Shown piece after piece: positions 23,949 through 32,487 of a stretch of 64,000 nucleotides of DNA; position 1 is the stretch's first letter, and the number at the start of each line of letters is the position of its first letter. The notes beneath the pieces are model-generated. The model was given only the letters and a program-made list of their open reading frames with translations, was not told the origin of the DNA and made no database searches. Source of the DNA: JALZAI01 sp038212215 (lineage in GTDB: Bacteria; Actinomycetota; Actinomycetes; Mycobacteriales; Jatrophihabitantaceae); contig JBBQUT010000004.1 in NCBI GenBank assembly GCA_038212215.1, positions 144,871 through 208,870 of the forward strand, written 5' to 3'. A program made the position numbers and the translations under genes.

Positions 23949-24538
23949 AGGACGCCCTTGGTGGACGGGACGCCCTGCACGCGCGGGTCGATCTCGACCG
24001 CGACCCGCAGCGCCCGCGCAACCGCCTTGTACTGGGCCTCGGTCACGTGGTGCCAGTCGCGTCCGGCGTGCACGACGACGTGCAGCGCGACGGCGGCGTG
24101 ATAGGTGAAGGACTCGAACACGTGCCGGGTGAGGGTCGTCGCGTAGTCGGCGCCGATCGTGGGCGGAGCGCCCGCGGGCTCGGTGTGCACGAGGTAGGGG
24201 CGCCCCGACAGGTCGACGGCTGCTTGCACGAGGCACTCGTCCATGGGGATGAGCGCGTCGCCGAAGCGGCGCGTGCCCGACTTGTCACCCGCAGCCTGCG
24301 CGAACGCCTGGCCGAGCGCGATCGCGGTGTCCTCGACGGTGTGGTGCGCGTCGATGTGCAGGTCACCGTCGACCTGCACGGTGAGGTCGAACAGGCCGTG
24401 CTTGCCGAAAGAGGCGAGCATGTGGTCGAAGAAGCCCACGCCGGTCGACACGTCTGTGCGCCCGGATCCGTCGAGATCGATCTCGACCAGGACCTTCGTC
24501 TCCTTGGTGGCGCGCTCGATGCGGCCGGTTCTAGCCAT
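23945..24538 (-). CDS. hisB: Imidazoleglycerol-phosphate dehydratase
   Basis: 197 aa single-domain IGPD. It shows VGFFDHMLASFGKHG, the metal-binding HIDAHHTVEDTAIALGQA and FESFTYHAAVALHV / GRDWHHVTEAQYKA. It dehydrates IGP to imidazole acetol phosphate. The start ATGGCTAG overlaps the hisC stop by 8 nt and the stop overlaps the hisH CTG. Confidence 0.97.
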   Translation of the reverse strand: MARTGRIERATKETKVLVEIDLDGSGRTDVSTGVGFFDHMLASFGKHGLFDLTVQVDGDLHIDAHHTVEDTAIALGQAFAQAAGDKSGTRRFGDALIPMDECLVQAAVDLSGRPYLVHTEPAGAPPTIGADYATTLTRHVFESFTYHAAVALHVVVHAGRDWHHVTEAQYKAVARALRVAVEIDPRVQGVPSTKGVL

Positions 24539-25643
24539 GACGACTCATTGCTACCTCTTCCAGGGCCTGTTGCAGAGCGGTGCGGAACGCTGTCATCTCC
24601 TCGGGGGTACCGATGGAAACGCGCAGCCAGCCGTCCGGACCAGTTTCGCGGATCAGCACACCGCGGTCGAGCAGGCCCCGCCAGACGGCGTGCCGGTCGG
24701 CGAAGGTGCCGAACAGCACGAAGTTGGCGTCGCTGTCGGCCGCCACGAAGCCGGCACCGCGCAGCCACGCGACGGTGCCGTCACGCTCGGCGCGAAGCTC
24801 GTCGACGGCGTGCAGCAGTTCGCTCGCGTGCGACAGAGCCACCCGCGCAACCGCCTGGGACACCGCGGACAGGTGATACGGGAGCCGGACGATGCGCACC
24901 GCGTCGACAACCGCCGGGTCGGCCGCGAGATAACCCAGCCGGGCGCCCGCCAGCGCGAATGCCTTCGACATGGTGCGGGTCACCACCAAACGCGGGTGCG
25001 TGGGCAGGAGCGCGAGTGCGCTCGGCGTGCCGGCGCGGCGGAACTCGGCATACGCCTCGTCGACGACGACCATGCCGGTGGACGCGTCGAGCAGCGCCTC
25101 GAGGTGCGTCGGTGCAAGTGCGGTACCAGTTGGGTTGTTGGGCGATGCGAGCAGCACGAGCGACGGCTCGTGCTCGCGAACGGCAGCGAGCGCTGCAGGC
25201 AGGTCGATGGTGAAGTCGTCGGCGCGTTGCGCCACCGCCCACCCGGTGTGCGTGTTGCGGGCGTACTCCGGATACATCGAGTAGGTCGGCGCGAAGGACA
25301 GTGCCGTTCGGCCGGGACCGCCGAACGCCTGCATCAATTGCTGCATCACCTCATTCGAGCCGTTGGCCGCCCACACGTTGGCGCACGTGAGGCCTTGAGC
25401 GCCGTCGCGATTCAGGTAGTCGGCCAGGTCCGCGCGCAGCCCTAGCGCGTCGCGTTCGGGGTAGCGGTTAAGGGTGCGGGCAGCGTCCGCAACAGCCGCG
25501 GCGATGTCGGCGATCACTGCGGCGCCTGGCGGGTACGGGTTCTCGTTGACGTTCAGCGTGACCGCGACGTCGAACTGCGGGGCGCCGTAGGGCAACTGGT
25601 CACGCAACTCGTCGCGGATCGGCAGCTCGTCCAGGCGCGTCAT
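24531..25643 (-). CDS. hisC: Histidinol-phosphate aminotransferase
   Basis: 370 aa fold-type I PLP aminotransferase. It has LNVNENPYPPG, YPERDALGLRADLADY, AANGSNEVMQQLM, LASPNNPTGTAL, VVDEAYAEF, and the PLP lysine in TRTMSKAFALAGARLGY. It transaminates imidazole acetol phosphate with glutamate. The ATG overlaps the hisD TGA (ATGA). Confidence 0.97.
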   Translation of the reverse strand: MTRLDELPIRDELRDQLPYGAPQFDVAVTLNVNENPYPPGAAVIADIAAAVADAARTLNRYPERDALGLRADLADYLNRDGAQGLTCANVWAANGSNEVMQQLMQAFGGPGRTALSFAPTYSMYPEYARNTHTGWAVAQRADDFTIDLPAALAAVREHEPSLVLLASPNNPTGTALAPTHLEALLDASTGMVVVDEAYAEFRRAGTPSALALLPTHPRLVVTRTMSKAFALAGARLGYLAADPAVVDAVRIVRLPYHLSAVSQAVARVALSHASELLHAVDELRAERDGTVAWLRGAGFVAADSDANFVLFGTFADRHAVWRGLLDRGVLIRETGPDGWLRVSIGTPEEMTAFRTALQQALEEVAMSRHG

Positions 25644-26938
25644 CGGGCAAGCCGCACGGCGACGGCTGCCCCGTGCGCCGGCAGATCCTCGGCGGCAGAA
25701 AGGGCCAGCACGTGCGGTGCCACGTCGGCGAGCGCCTGCGCGCTGTACTCGATCAGGTGCACGCCCTTGAGGAAGGTCTGCACCGAGAGGCCCGACGAGT
25801 GCCGGGCCGTGCAGCCGGTCGGCAGCACGTGATTGGAGCCGGCGCAGTAGTCGCCCAGCGACACCGGTGCGTGCGCTCCGACGAAGATTGCGCCGGCGTT
25901 GCGGACCCGTTCGGCCCAGTGCCGGGCGTCGCGGGTGATGACCTCTAGGTGCTCAGCCGCGTAGGCGTCCACGACGGCGAGGCCTTGTTCGAGATCGCCG
26001 ACAAGCACGGTGGCCGACTGTCGACCGGTCAACGCGGCGCGGATGCGCTCGACGTGCTTGGTGAGCTCGACCTGGCGCTTGAGCTCGGCGTCGACGGCGT
26101 CGGCCAGCTCGATCGAATCGGTCACCAGCACGGAGGCGGCCAGCGTGTCGTGCTCGGCCTGGCTGATCAGGTCGGCCGCGACGTGCACCGGGTCGGCGGT
26201 GGCGTCGGCGAGGATCGCGATCTCCGTCGGCCCCGCCTCCGAGTCGATGCCCACCACCCCGCGCACGAGCCGCTTGGCAGCCGCGACGTAGATGTTGCCC
26301 GGTCCGGTGATCATGTCGACCGGTTCGATACCGCGCTCGGCGTCGCCGTACGCCGCGAGCGCAATCGCCTGCGCACCACCCACCGCGTACACCTCCTCGA
26401 CACCGAGCAGTGCGCACGCGGCCAGAATCGTCGGATGCGGGCCGCCGCCGAAGTCTCTCTGGGCAGGAGTGAACACGGCAATGGAGCCGACGCCTGCGAC
26501 CTGCGCGGGCACGACGTTCATCACCACACTGGACGGGTAGACCGCGAGGCCGCCGGGAACGTAGAGGCCCACCCGAGCGACAGCGATCCAGCGTTCGGTC
26601 ACGGTGCCGCCGGGCACTACCTCGACCTCGGTGCTCTCGCGGCGCTGCGCCTCGTGCACGATACGGGCCCGACGGATCGACTCGGTGAGCGCGTCGTGCA
26701 CGGCCGGGTCAAGGGCGTCAAGCGCGTCGCTCATCGCGGCGGCCGCCACCCTCGGCTCGGCGACGTCGACACCGTCGAAGCGCAGTGTCGCTTCGCGAAC
26801 GGCCGGGTAGCCGCGGTGAGCGACGTCCTCGACGAGCGGGGTCACTGCCGCCAAGGCGGCGGCGACGTCCATCTCGGCGCGCGGCAGCGCCCGGCGCAGC
26901 TCCGCCGCTCCGGCGACGCTCACATCAAGACGGCGCAT
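25640..26938 (-). CDS. hisD: Histidinol dehydrogenase
   Basis: 432 aa from ATG 26938 (GTG 26941 is adjacent and in frame). It contains VGLYVPGGLAVYPSSVVMNVVPAQVAG-type sequence, AYAVGGAQAIALAAYG, DMITGPGNIYVAAAKRLV, EIAILADATADP, ISQAEHD and HVLPTGCTARHSSGLSV, all HisD signatures including the zinc and catalytic residues. It performs the last two oxidations to histidine. TAAACT lies on the minus strand about 9 nt upstream of the GTG/ATG, consistent with a leaderless operon start; hisD heads the hisD-C-B-H-x-A run. Confidence 0.97.
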   Translation of the reverse strand: MRRLDVSVAGAAELRRALPRAEMDVAAALAAVTPLVEDVAHRGYPAVREATLRFDGVDVAEPRVAAAAMSDALDALDPAVHDALTESIRRARIVHEAQRRESTEVEVVPGGTVTERWIAVARVGLYVPGGLAVYPSSVVMNVVPAQVAGVGSIAVFTPAQRDFGGGPHPTILAACALLGVEEVYAVGGAQAIALAAYGDAERGIEPVDMITGPGNIYVAAAKRLVRGVVGIDSEAGPTEIAILADATADPVHVAADLISQAEHDTLAASVLVTDSIELADAVDAELKRQVELTKHVERIRAALTGRQSATVLVGDLEQGLAVVDAYAAEHLEVITRDARHWAERVRNAGAIFVGAHAPVSLGDYCAGSNHVLPTGCTARHSSGLSVQTFLKGVHLIEYSAQALADVAPHVLALSAAEDLPAHGAAVAVRLAR

Positions 26939-26976
26939 CACGCCGTCGAGTTTACGGGCGGGGCTACCGTAGCTTC

Positions 26977-27654
26977 ATGGCCGCACCGCTGCCGCTGTTC
27001 CCGCTCGGCCACGTGCTGCTGCCGGGTTCGCCGCTGCCGCTGCGCGTCTTCGAGGAGCGCTACCGCCAGCTGATGCGCGACGTCGTCGGCGCCGACGGCG
27101 AGCGCCGGTTCGGGGTAGTTGCGCTTACGGCCGGTCTCGAGGTCGCTTCGGCGCTGAGCGTCGGTGACCAGGAGTTCGCGCAGGTTGGCACCGTCGCCGA
27201 GATCATGGAAGCCCAGCTCAATCCGGACGGCTTCGGTGCGCTCGTCGCGGTGGGCAGCCGGCGCTTCCGCATCACCGAGTTTGTCGACACCGGCAAGCTC
27301 TACCTGCAGGCAAACGTCGAGTATCTCGACGAGCCCGCCGGCGTCATGCCGGACACGTTGCCCGACTCCGCCCGCGCGCTCGCGATCGAGTACACCCGGT
27401 TGCTGGCGCGCCTCACCGGCACCGACCCGGAAACCGAGCTTTACCCGGACGACCCGGCGCTGCTGTCCTATCGCATCGCGCTTGAGGCGCCCCTCGATCC
27501 GGGCGATCGGCAGCTGCTGCTGGAGCAGGAGACCGCGGCCGAGCGGCTGCACCAGCTAGTGCGGCTCCTGCGCCGGGAGGTCGTGCTGGTGCGCCAAACC
27601 CGGACCATCGCCGTCGCCCCGAGCGTGCTCTACGCCGCCTTGCGGGGCAGCTGA
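26977..27654 (+). CDS. LON-protease N-terminal-domain protein
   Basis: 225 aa. It begins LPLFPLGHVLLPGSPLPLRVFEERYRQLM and continues RRFGVVAL, VGTVAEIMEAQLNPDGFGALVAVGSRRFRI, the hallmarks of the LON substrate-binding domain without ATPase or protease. Such proteins are widespread but have no firm role. ATG 26977 follows TACCGT by 6 nt, so a leaderless mRNA is likely. The gene is divergent from hisD, and its last 99 bp overlap the convergent gene at 27556-28257. Confidence 0.87.
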   Translation: MAAPLPLFPLGHVLLPGSPLPLRVFEERYRQLMRDVVGADGERRFGVVALTAGLEVASALSVGDQEFAQVGTVAEIMEAQLNPDGFGALVAVGSRRFRITEFVDTGKLYLQANVEYLDEPAGVMPDTLPDSARALAIEYTRLLARLTGTDPETELYPDDPALLSYRIALEAPLDPGDRQLLLEQETAAERLHQLVRLLRREVVLVRQTRTIAVAPSVLYAALRGS

Positions 27655-28257
27655 CGCAGCGAGTTGTCGACGCTGCTGCTGGGCGGCATCCCGGGCCGGA
27701 TCGGGCCAGCCCAGATCATCGGCAGCCGCGAAGGCGACCAGCAGGCTGTAGACGAGCACCGCGAGTGCCGCCTCGAGGTAGTAGCTGCCGGTCATCTGCA
27801 CCCGCAGCTCGAGATGCGCCATCACTTGATTCACCGGCGCGTCGTCGGTGCCGCCGCCGATCAGATTGCCGACGACGCCGGTGAGCACGGCGCCGACGAT
27901 TCCGCCGACGGCCAGAGCGAGCATCATCCACGGCCCCCGGGCCGGGCGCAGGAACCAGGCACCGCAGCCGGCGACGGCGCCGACCCCGAGAGTGAGCACG
28001 GCGAATCTGGCGTCGGCCGCGAGGAAGTCCGGGTTCTCCTGACGTTCCAGGCCGGCCGCCAGATTGATCCCGGCAGGCACCGGCGGGCTCCACCACGCCC
28101 ATACGACGCCCAGCACTACCCCCACCACAGCGAGGGCGATGATCAGCACGGCGATCGGACGCAGCTGTGCCGCGCGGTCCGGCTTGGCGACGCGGGACGG
28201 CTGTGCCGTGCGGGATGGATCTGCCGCGCGGTTCGGCTCTGCCAGCGGCTCGCTCAC
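27556..28257 (-). CDS. Membrane protein, DUF2567-like
   Basis: 233 aa. After a polar N-terminus there are four hydrophobic segments at about 35-55, 86-103, 108-130 and 160-180, with PPVPAGINLAAGLERQENPDFLAADARF between the first two. This is the layout of the actinobacterial DUF2567 family, of unknown function. The final 45 residues after DDLGWPDP are low-complexity and are encoded antisense to the end of the LON-like gene. The membrane protein at 28279-28881 precedes it on the same strand. Confidence 0.75.
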   Translation of the reverse strand: MSEPLAEPNRAADPSRTAQPSRVAKPDRAAQLRPIAVLIIALAVVGVVLGVVWAWWSPPVPAGINLAAGLERQENPDFLAADARFAVLTLGVGAVAGCGAWFLRPARGPWMMLALAVGGIVGAVLTGVVGNLIGGGTDDAPVNQVMAHLELRVQMTGSYYLEAALAVLVYSLLVAFAAADDLGWPDPARDAAQQQRRQLAASAAPQGGVEHARGDGDGPGLAHQHDLPAQEPH

Positions 28258-28278
28258 CCTGCCGAGTGTGCCAGCCGC

Positions 28279-28881
28279 TCAGGCCGGCGGCGGTCCAACG
28301 CCGCCGCTCTGGTCGCCCAGCGCGCCGCGCAGCACAAGGTGCAACTCGTCCAGGCGCCGTTTGGGCACTGCCCGCTCGAGCTCGAACTGCCTGAGGACAG
28401 CAACCGTCTGGGCGCGCCGGCGTCGGGTGATCAGGCGTGCCGCAAGCAGCGGCAGCGTCCAGACCCGACCGGGCAGGCCGATCCGGCGCAGCTCGCGCAG
28501 CACGTCCGCGCTCGTGTCGTCGACGAGTGACTTCATCCGTTGCTCGAACGGCCCGGAGCCTGCGAAGCCGGTCAGCCTGCCCACGATGGCGAGCAGCACC
28601 CAGCGCATCAGCAGGACACCGACTGCGATGATGATCAGCAGCACTGCGACGCCTTTGGCGCCGGCGCCGAACCAGGCAAGCGCAGCCAGCGCGAGTAGCA
28701 GTAGAACGATCATCAATAACGCCCGGCCGAGTGACTCGACGACGGCGCGTCCGACGAGGTAGCGCGACAGCGCCCACTGGCTCAACTGCGAGCCCTGGCG
28801 GAACTCGCCTACCTCGACATATTGCGGGCCGTCGCCGGGCGCGTCGTCCGGTTCCGGGATGGCGGGCAGTCCGGGTTTCAT
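28279..28881 (-). CDS. Membrane protein of unknown function
   Basis: 200 aa. An acidic N-terminus is followed by two adjacent hydrophobic helices (about 53-73 and 77-98) and a basic cytosolic half with MKSLVDDTSADVLRELRRIGLPGRVW. I do not recognise the family. It is 21 bp upstream of the DUF2567-like gene on the same strand, so the two may be co-expressed. Codon use and GC are like the neighbours, so the ORF is believable. Confidence 0.65.
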   Translation of the reverse strand: MKPGLPAIPEPDDAPGDGPQYVEVGEFRQGSQLSQWALSRYLVGRAVVESLGRALLMIVLLLLALAALAWFGAGAKGVAVLLIIIAVGVLLMRWVLLAIVGRLTGFAGSGPFEQRMKSLVDDTSADVLRELRRIGLPGRVWTLPLLAARLITRRRRAQTVAVLRQFELERAVPKRRLDELHLVLRGALGDQSGGVGPPPA

Positions 28882-28916
28882 CTTCTCGAACGTACAACGC
28901 CGAAGTCGCCGCGCCG

Positions 28917-29348
28917 CTACAGCACCACCAGGCGATCTTCGCTGGCATGTCGCACCGCGGACACCGACATCGTCCGGTCGAAAGTGACGAAACGTCCACC
29001 GCGCGCAGTGGCCAGGGCAAGAAGGTAGGCGTCGGTGACCTGGCGCGGGCCGTGCAAGCGGGAGCGATCCACGATTCTGACGTCGAGCAGGCTGATGTCG
29101 CAGGGCCAGAACTCATGCGGACCGCCGTCGCACGCCTGACTCAGCAGGCCGATTGCTTCGGCCGGCGAGATGGGACTTGGATAGCGGGGCTGGCTGATGA
29201 TGCGCACGAACCCGTTCTCGGTGATCGCGCAGGACGCCCAGCCGTCCTGGATGCTGTCATCGAGCCAGTCGTGGGCACGCGCATGATCGACATGGTCACT
29301 GTCCAAGAGCGCGAGCAGAACGTTGATGTCCAACAGCGCTCGCGTCAC
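28917..29348 (-). CDS. VapC-type PIN-domain ribonuclease toxin
   Basis: 143 aa. It begins RALLDINVLLALLDSDH with the first catalytic Asp, has ITENGFVRI, TDAYLLALATARGGRFVTFDR with the later acidic residues. PIN toxins cleave RNA and are held by a cognate antitoxin. Its GTG overlaps the TGA of the ribbon-helix-helix gene upstream, the standard VapBC arrangement. Confidence 0.9.
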   Translation of the reverse strand: MTRALLDINVLLALLDSDHVDHARAHDWLDDSIQDGWASCAITENGFVRIISQPRYPSPISPAEAIGLLSQACDGGPHEFWPCDISLLDVRIVDRSRLHGPRQVTDAYLLALATARGGRFVTFDRTMSVSAVRHASEDRLVVL

Positions 29349-29587
29349 CCGGGCTCGTCCTCCCGCAGCCGGTCGATCAACGCGTTGGAGATCGCCGCGC
29401 CCCGCCGCGGCAGGGGTGCAAAGCCGTGGTGCGTGCCGCCCGTCCTGGGCTGGGGTTGCCCGCTATCGCCGGTCAGGGCTTGCCGGGCGAGGTCCGAGAG
29501 CACCTGGCCGGCGGTGCGCTTCTCGCGTCGGGCACGTTCCTGCACGGCCAACAGGACGTCATCGTCGAGGCGGATCGTGGTGCGCAT
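29345..29587 (-). CDS. VapB-type ribbon-helix-helix antitoxin
   Basis: 80 aa. MRTTIRLDDDVLLAVQERARREKRTAGQVLSDLARQ is a clear RHH/CopG-like DNA-binding start; the C-terminal part, ending LIDRLREDEPG, should wrap the VapC toxin. It precedes vapC with a 4-nt overlap. The palindrome TGATGC-taag-GCATCA at 29593-29608 lies 6 bp before the ATG and is a plausible autoregulatory operator. Confidence 0.9.
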   Translation of the reverse strand: MRTTIRLDDDVLLAVQERARREKRTAGQVLSDLARQALTGDSGQPQPRTGGTHHGFAPLPRRGAAISNALIDRLREDEPG

Positions 29588-29592
29588 GCATC

Positions 29593-29608
29593 TGATGCTA
29601 AGGCATCA
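29593..29608. promoter_or_regulatory. 16-bp palindrome upstream of vapBC
   Basis: TGATGC TAAG GCATCA forms a perfect inverted repeat with a 4-bp centre, ending 6 bp upstream of the VapB ATG (29587) and including the TAG stop of the GNAT gene. RHH antitoxins bind such half-sites; binding here is inferred. Confidence 0.55.
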
Positions 29609-30017
29609 CCTTCGGGTTGCCGGGTATGAATGCCACCGGACGACGCAGCGCCATACCGAGGAGGTCGCGAAAGCCCAGCGCCCGGTAGAACGGACCCAGG
29701 TTCGGATCGCACGTCAGATCGACCGAGTACAGGGGTGCGAGCTCGTCCAAGAGCCGTTTGACGAGCTCCCGCCCGACGCCCTGCCGCTGATGCTCAGGCC
29801 GGACCTCCAACCAGGGAATGAACGCGGCGGCGACGCCGTCGCTGATGGCGTTCACGAAGCCGATCACTTCATCGTCCTGCCAGGCCAGAACGACCCGGTA
29901 GCTTCCCAGCAGTGCGGCGTGATGTGTCTCGGGCGTCGGCTGTTCCGGCCAACCGACGAAGAAGCCTCGCAGCATCGACGGGTGAACACCATTGAGCTCG
30001 GTCCGGTAGGTAGCCAC
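29598..30017 (-). CDS. GNAT-family N-acetyltransferase
   Basis: 139 aa from GTG 30017. It shows VVLAWQDDEVIGFVNAISDG and the acetyl-CoA loop WLEVRPEHQRQGVGRELVKRLL, then DPNLGPFYRALGF, typical of GNAT enzymes. The acceptor is unknown. The open frame extends to 30194 but that part is antisense to the next gene and not family-like; a further start at ATG 29978 is possible. It ends 10 bp before the VapB start on the same strand. Confidence 0.8.
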   Translation of the reverse strand: MATYRTELNGVHPSMLRGFFVGWPEQPTPETHHAALLGSYRVVLAWQDDEVIGFVNAISDGVAAAFIPWLEVRPEHQRQGVGRELVKRLLDELAPLYSVDLTCDPNLGPFYRALGFRDLLGMALRRPVAFIPGNPKVMP

Positions 30018-30150
30018 CTGCGCCAGGGTGCCATCCGAAGGTATCCACCGAACTTTTTTTCGGCCAGAGTGTCCTATCGGAGACGGCCCGTTCGTGGGGT
30101 CGGTACGGGGCAGCCGAAAGCGCGCTCCACCACCAGCGAAAGGAGACACG

Positions 30151-30792
30151 ATGAAGCTCACCCTGAACACGTTTTTGAGCCTCGACGGCGTCATGCAGGC
30201 GCCGGGCGGACCGGACGAGGACCGTTCGGGCGGGTTCGAGCGGGGAGGTTGGCTGGTCCCCTTTGCCGACGAGCAGTTCGGCGCCGTCGTGAGCGCCTGG
30301 TTCGCCGAGACGGACGAGGTCCTTTTGGGCCGGACGACCTACGACATGATGTACGCCTTCTGGTCCAAGGTCACCGACCCGGCGGACGTCGTCGCCACAG
30401 CACTGAACACCCGGCCCAAGCACGTCGCCTCCACCACACTGCGTGATCCCGCATGGCAGCACACGTCGGTCATCGCGGACGACGTCGTTGCCGCAGTCGG
30501 CCAGCTCAAGGCGAAGCCCGGCCGCGAACTCCAGGTGCACGGTAGCTGCGGCCTCGCCCACACGCTGCACGACGCCGGGCTGATCGACGAGTACCGGTTG
30601 ATCATCTTCCCGGTTGTGCTCGGCCAGGGTAAGCGGCTCTTCCCCGACGGTAGCGTCCCCGGGTCGCTTACCCTGCTCAACTCGACAATCACGTCCGCCG
30701 GTGCCGTCGCGCTGACGCTACGGCCGGCCGGTGCGATCGCTGTCGGCGATGTCGAGGTCGTCGACGGCAAGGAAGTCATGCGCGAAGCCTGA
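30151..30792 (+). CDS. Dihydrofolate reductase-like (RibD C-terminal domain) protein
   Basis: 213 aa. It starts MKLTLNTFLSLDGVMQAPGG, with LLGRTTYDMMYAFW, HVASTTLRDP, and LIDEYRLIIFPVVLGQGKRLF, all signatures of the RibD-C/DHFR-fold family. AAAGGAG precedes the ATG. It is the first of three + strand genes with a YCII protein and an ECF42-type sigma factor. The substrate is unknown; a redox or stress function regulated by that sigma factor is plausible. Confidence 0.9.
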   Translation: MKLTLNTFLSLDGVMQAPGGPDEDRSGGFERGGWLVPFADEQFGAVVSAWFAETDEVLLGRTTYDMMYAFWSKVTDPADVVATALNTRPKHVASTTLRDPAWQHTSVIADDVVAAVGQLKAKPGRELQVHGSCGLAHTLHDAGLIDEYRLIIFPVVLGQGKRLFPDGSVPGSLTLLNSTITSAGAVALTLRPAGAIAVGDVEVVDGKEVMREA

Positions 30793-30826
30793 TCGTTCCC
30801 ACCCACACCAACCTTTGGAGCACCCC

Positions 30827-31180
30827 ATGACGCAGTACCTGCTTTCCGTCCACGGCAGCGACACCGACCCCGCGCCGGACAACATCGAAGACATCTTTGC
30901 GGCTGTCGACAAATTCAATGCCGAGCTTCAGGCCGCCGGCTGCTGGGTCTTCGCCGGCGGACTTCACCCGGCGTCCACTGCGACCGTCGTCGACGGCACC
31001 GGCGCCGGCGACCCAGTGATCACCGACGGCCCGTACCTCGAGTCCAAGGAGCACCTCGGTGGCTTCTGGATCATTGACGTGCCCGACCTCGACGCGGCGC
31101 TCGAGTTGGCCGGCAAGGGTTCGGCAGCCTGCGCCGGCGCCGTCGAGGTGCGCCCGTTCCAGAGCGAACCGGACGCCTGA
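30827..31180 (+). CDS. YCII-related (DGPF-type) protein
   Basis: 117 aa. YLLSVHGSDTDPAP at the start, then VITDGPYLESKEHLGGFWIIDVPDLDAALELAGK, the family core in which DGPY replaces the more common DGPF. Such small proteins are the standard companions of ECF42 sigma factors, as here where the sigma gene starts 8 bp downstream. The molecular role is unknown. TTGGAG precedes the ATG. Confidence 0.92.
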   Translation: MTQYLLSVHGSDTDPAPDNIEDIFAAVDKFNAELQAAGCWVFAGGLHPASTATVVDGTGAGDPVITDGPYLESKEHLGGFWIIDVPDLDAALELAGKGSAACAGAVEVRPFQSEPDA

Positions 31181-31188
31181 GCAGATCG

Positions 31189-32406
31189 GTGTTCGGTCCA
31201 GACGACTTCGACCGCGTCTTCCGCGCGGAGCACGGTCGCATCGTCGCGACCTTGGCCCGCCGATTCGGTGACATCGACATCGCCGAAGAGGCGGCTCAGG
31301 AGGCGTATCTCATCGCGCTGCAACGCTGGCCCGAATCCGGCCCGCCGCCTAACCCCGGGGCGTGGCTGACCACGACAGCGGCCAATCGTGCGATCGACCG
31401 GATCCGCCGCGAGTCGACCCGCGACTCCAGACATGCGCAGGCCGCCATGATCAGCGATACCAGCGATGCCGAACCGGTCTCATCGGTGGCCGACGACCGG
31501 CTGCGGCTCATGTTCACCTGCTGTCACCCGGCCCTGGCGACCGGTGCCCAAGTCGGACTCACCCTTCGACTGCTCGGCGGCCTGACGGTCGCCGAGATCG
31601 CCAGCGCCTTCCTCGTGGACGAGTCGGCAATGGCCAAGCGGATCACCCGGGCCAAGCAGAAGATCAAGGCGGCCCGAATCCCTTACCGCGTGCCGTCCGA
31701 CGACGAACTGCCTAGCCGCTTACGTGGGGTCCTTGCCACGTTGTTCCTAGTGTTCAACGAGGGCTACCTCCCCTCGTCGCTGCCGATACGCACCGACCTG
31801 TGCGCGGAGGCGATCCGGTTGACGAGAATCCTCGCCACCCTGATGCCGGACGAGCCGGAGGTGCTCGGGCTGCTCGCGCTGATGCTGCTCACCGACGCGC
31901 GCCGGGCCAGTCGGGTCGCGGACGGTGTCCTCGTCGCGCTCGGGGACCAGGACCGCTCCGGTTGGGACGGTGCGCTGATCGAGGAGGGGCACGACATCGT
32001 CCGCGCGTGCCTGCGCCGTGGCCGGCCCGGCCGCTACCAGATCCTCGCGGCGGTCAACGCCGTCCATACCGACGCCGGGAGCGTCGAGGGGACGGACTGG
32101 CGCCAGATCGTCGCGCTCTACGACCAGCTGTACGCCATCGATCCGAGTCCGGTCGTCGCACTCAACCGGGCCATCGCGATTGCCGAGGTGGACGGGCCAG
32201 ATGCGGCGCTCGCGATCCTCGACACGCTCGAGCTTGGCGGTTACCACGCCTACCAGGCCGCGCAGGCCGATCTGCTCCGACGAGCCGGACGGGCGGACGC
32301 TGCCCTTGCGGCCTACGAGCGCGCGCTGGAGTTGGCGAGCAACCCAGCCGAGCGCGCGTTCCTGCACGGCCGCCTCGACGACGCTCGGCGACCCGCTGTC
32401 GGATAG
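31189..32406 (+). CDS. ECF42-type RNA polymerase sigma factor
   Basis: 405 aa. The N-terminal sigma-2 region reads FDRVFRAEHGRIVATLARRFGDIDIAEEAAQEAYLIALQRWP, and sigma-4 has LTVAEIASAFLVDESAMAKRITRAKQKIK. A long C-terminal helical/TPR-like domain (about residues 190-400) follows, with FLVFNEGYLPSS and a run ending NPAERAFLHGRLD. This architecture and the adjacent YCII gene are the hallmark of the ECF42 group, whose C-terminal extension controls activity without an anti-sigma factor. None is encoded here. The start is GTG 31189. Confidence 0.93.
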   Translation: MFGPDDFDRVFRAEHGRIVATLARRFGDIDIAEEAAQEAYLIALQRWPESGPPPNPGAWLTTTAANRAIDRIRRESTRDSRHAQAAMISDTSDAEPVSSVADDRLRLMFTCCHPALATGAQVGLTLRLLGGLTVAEIASAFLVDESAMAKRITRAKQKIKAARIPYRVPSDDELPSRLRGVLATLFLVFNEGYLPSSLPIRTDLCAEAIRLTRILATLMPDEPEVLGLLALMLLTDARRASRVADGVLVALGDQDRSGWDGALIEEGHDIVRACLRRGRPGRYQILAAVNAVHTDAGSVEGTDWRQIVALYDQLYAIDPSPVVALNRAIAIAEVDGPDAALAILDTLELGGYHAYQAAQADLLRRAGRADAALAAYERALELASNPAERAFLHGRLDDARRPAVG

Positions 32407-32426
32407 CGCACGCCGAGGCGATGATC

Positions 32427-32468
32427 GTTGTCCACTGTGCAGCGCTCTCGCGCTGCAGAATGGACAAC
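32427..32468. terminator. Hairpin between convergent sigma-factor and dnaE genes
   Basis: GTTGTCCACTGTGCAGCGC (32427-32445), loop TCTC, then GCGCTGCAGAATGGACAAC (32450-32468): 17 of 19 positions pair. It sits 20 bp from either stop codon. No T-run follows, so it is a GC-rich bidirectional hairpin terminator by position rather than a classic one. Confidence 0.65.
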
Positions 32469-32487
32469 CACGCGCACGCCGCCACGC

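Noticed and set aside
30045..30062. T-run near 30052 as an intrinsic terminator
   Set aside because: No stable GC stem precedes it on the reading strand, and it lies between divergent starts.
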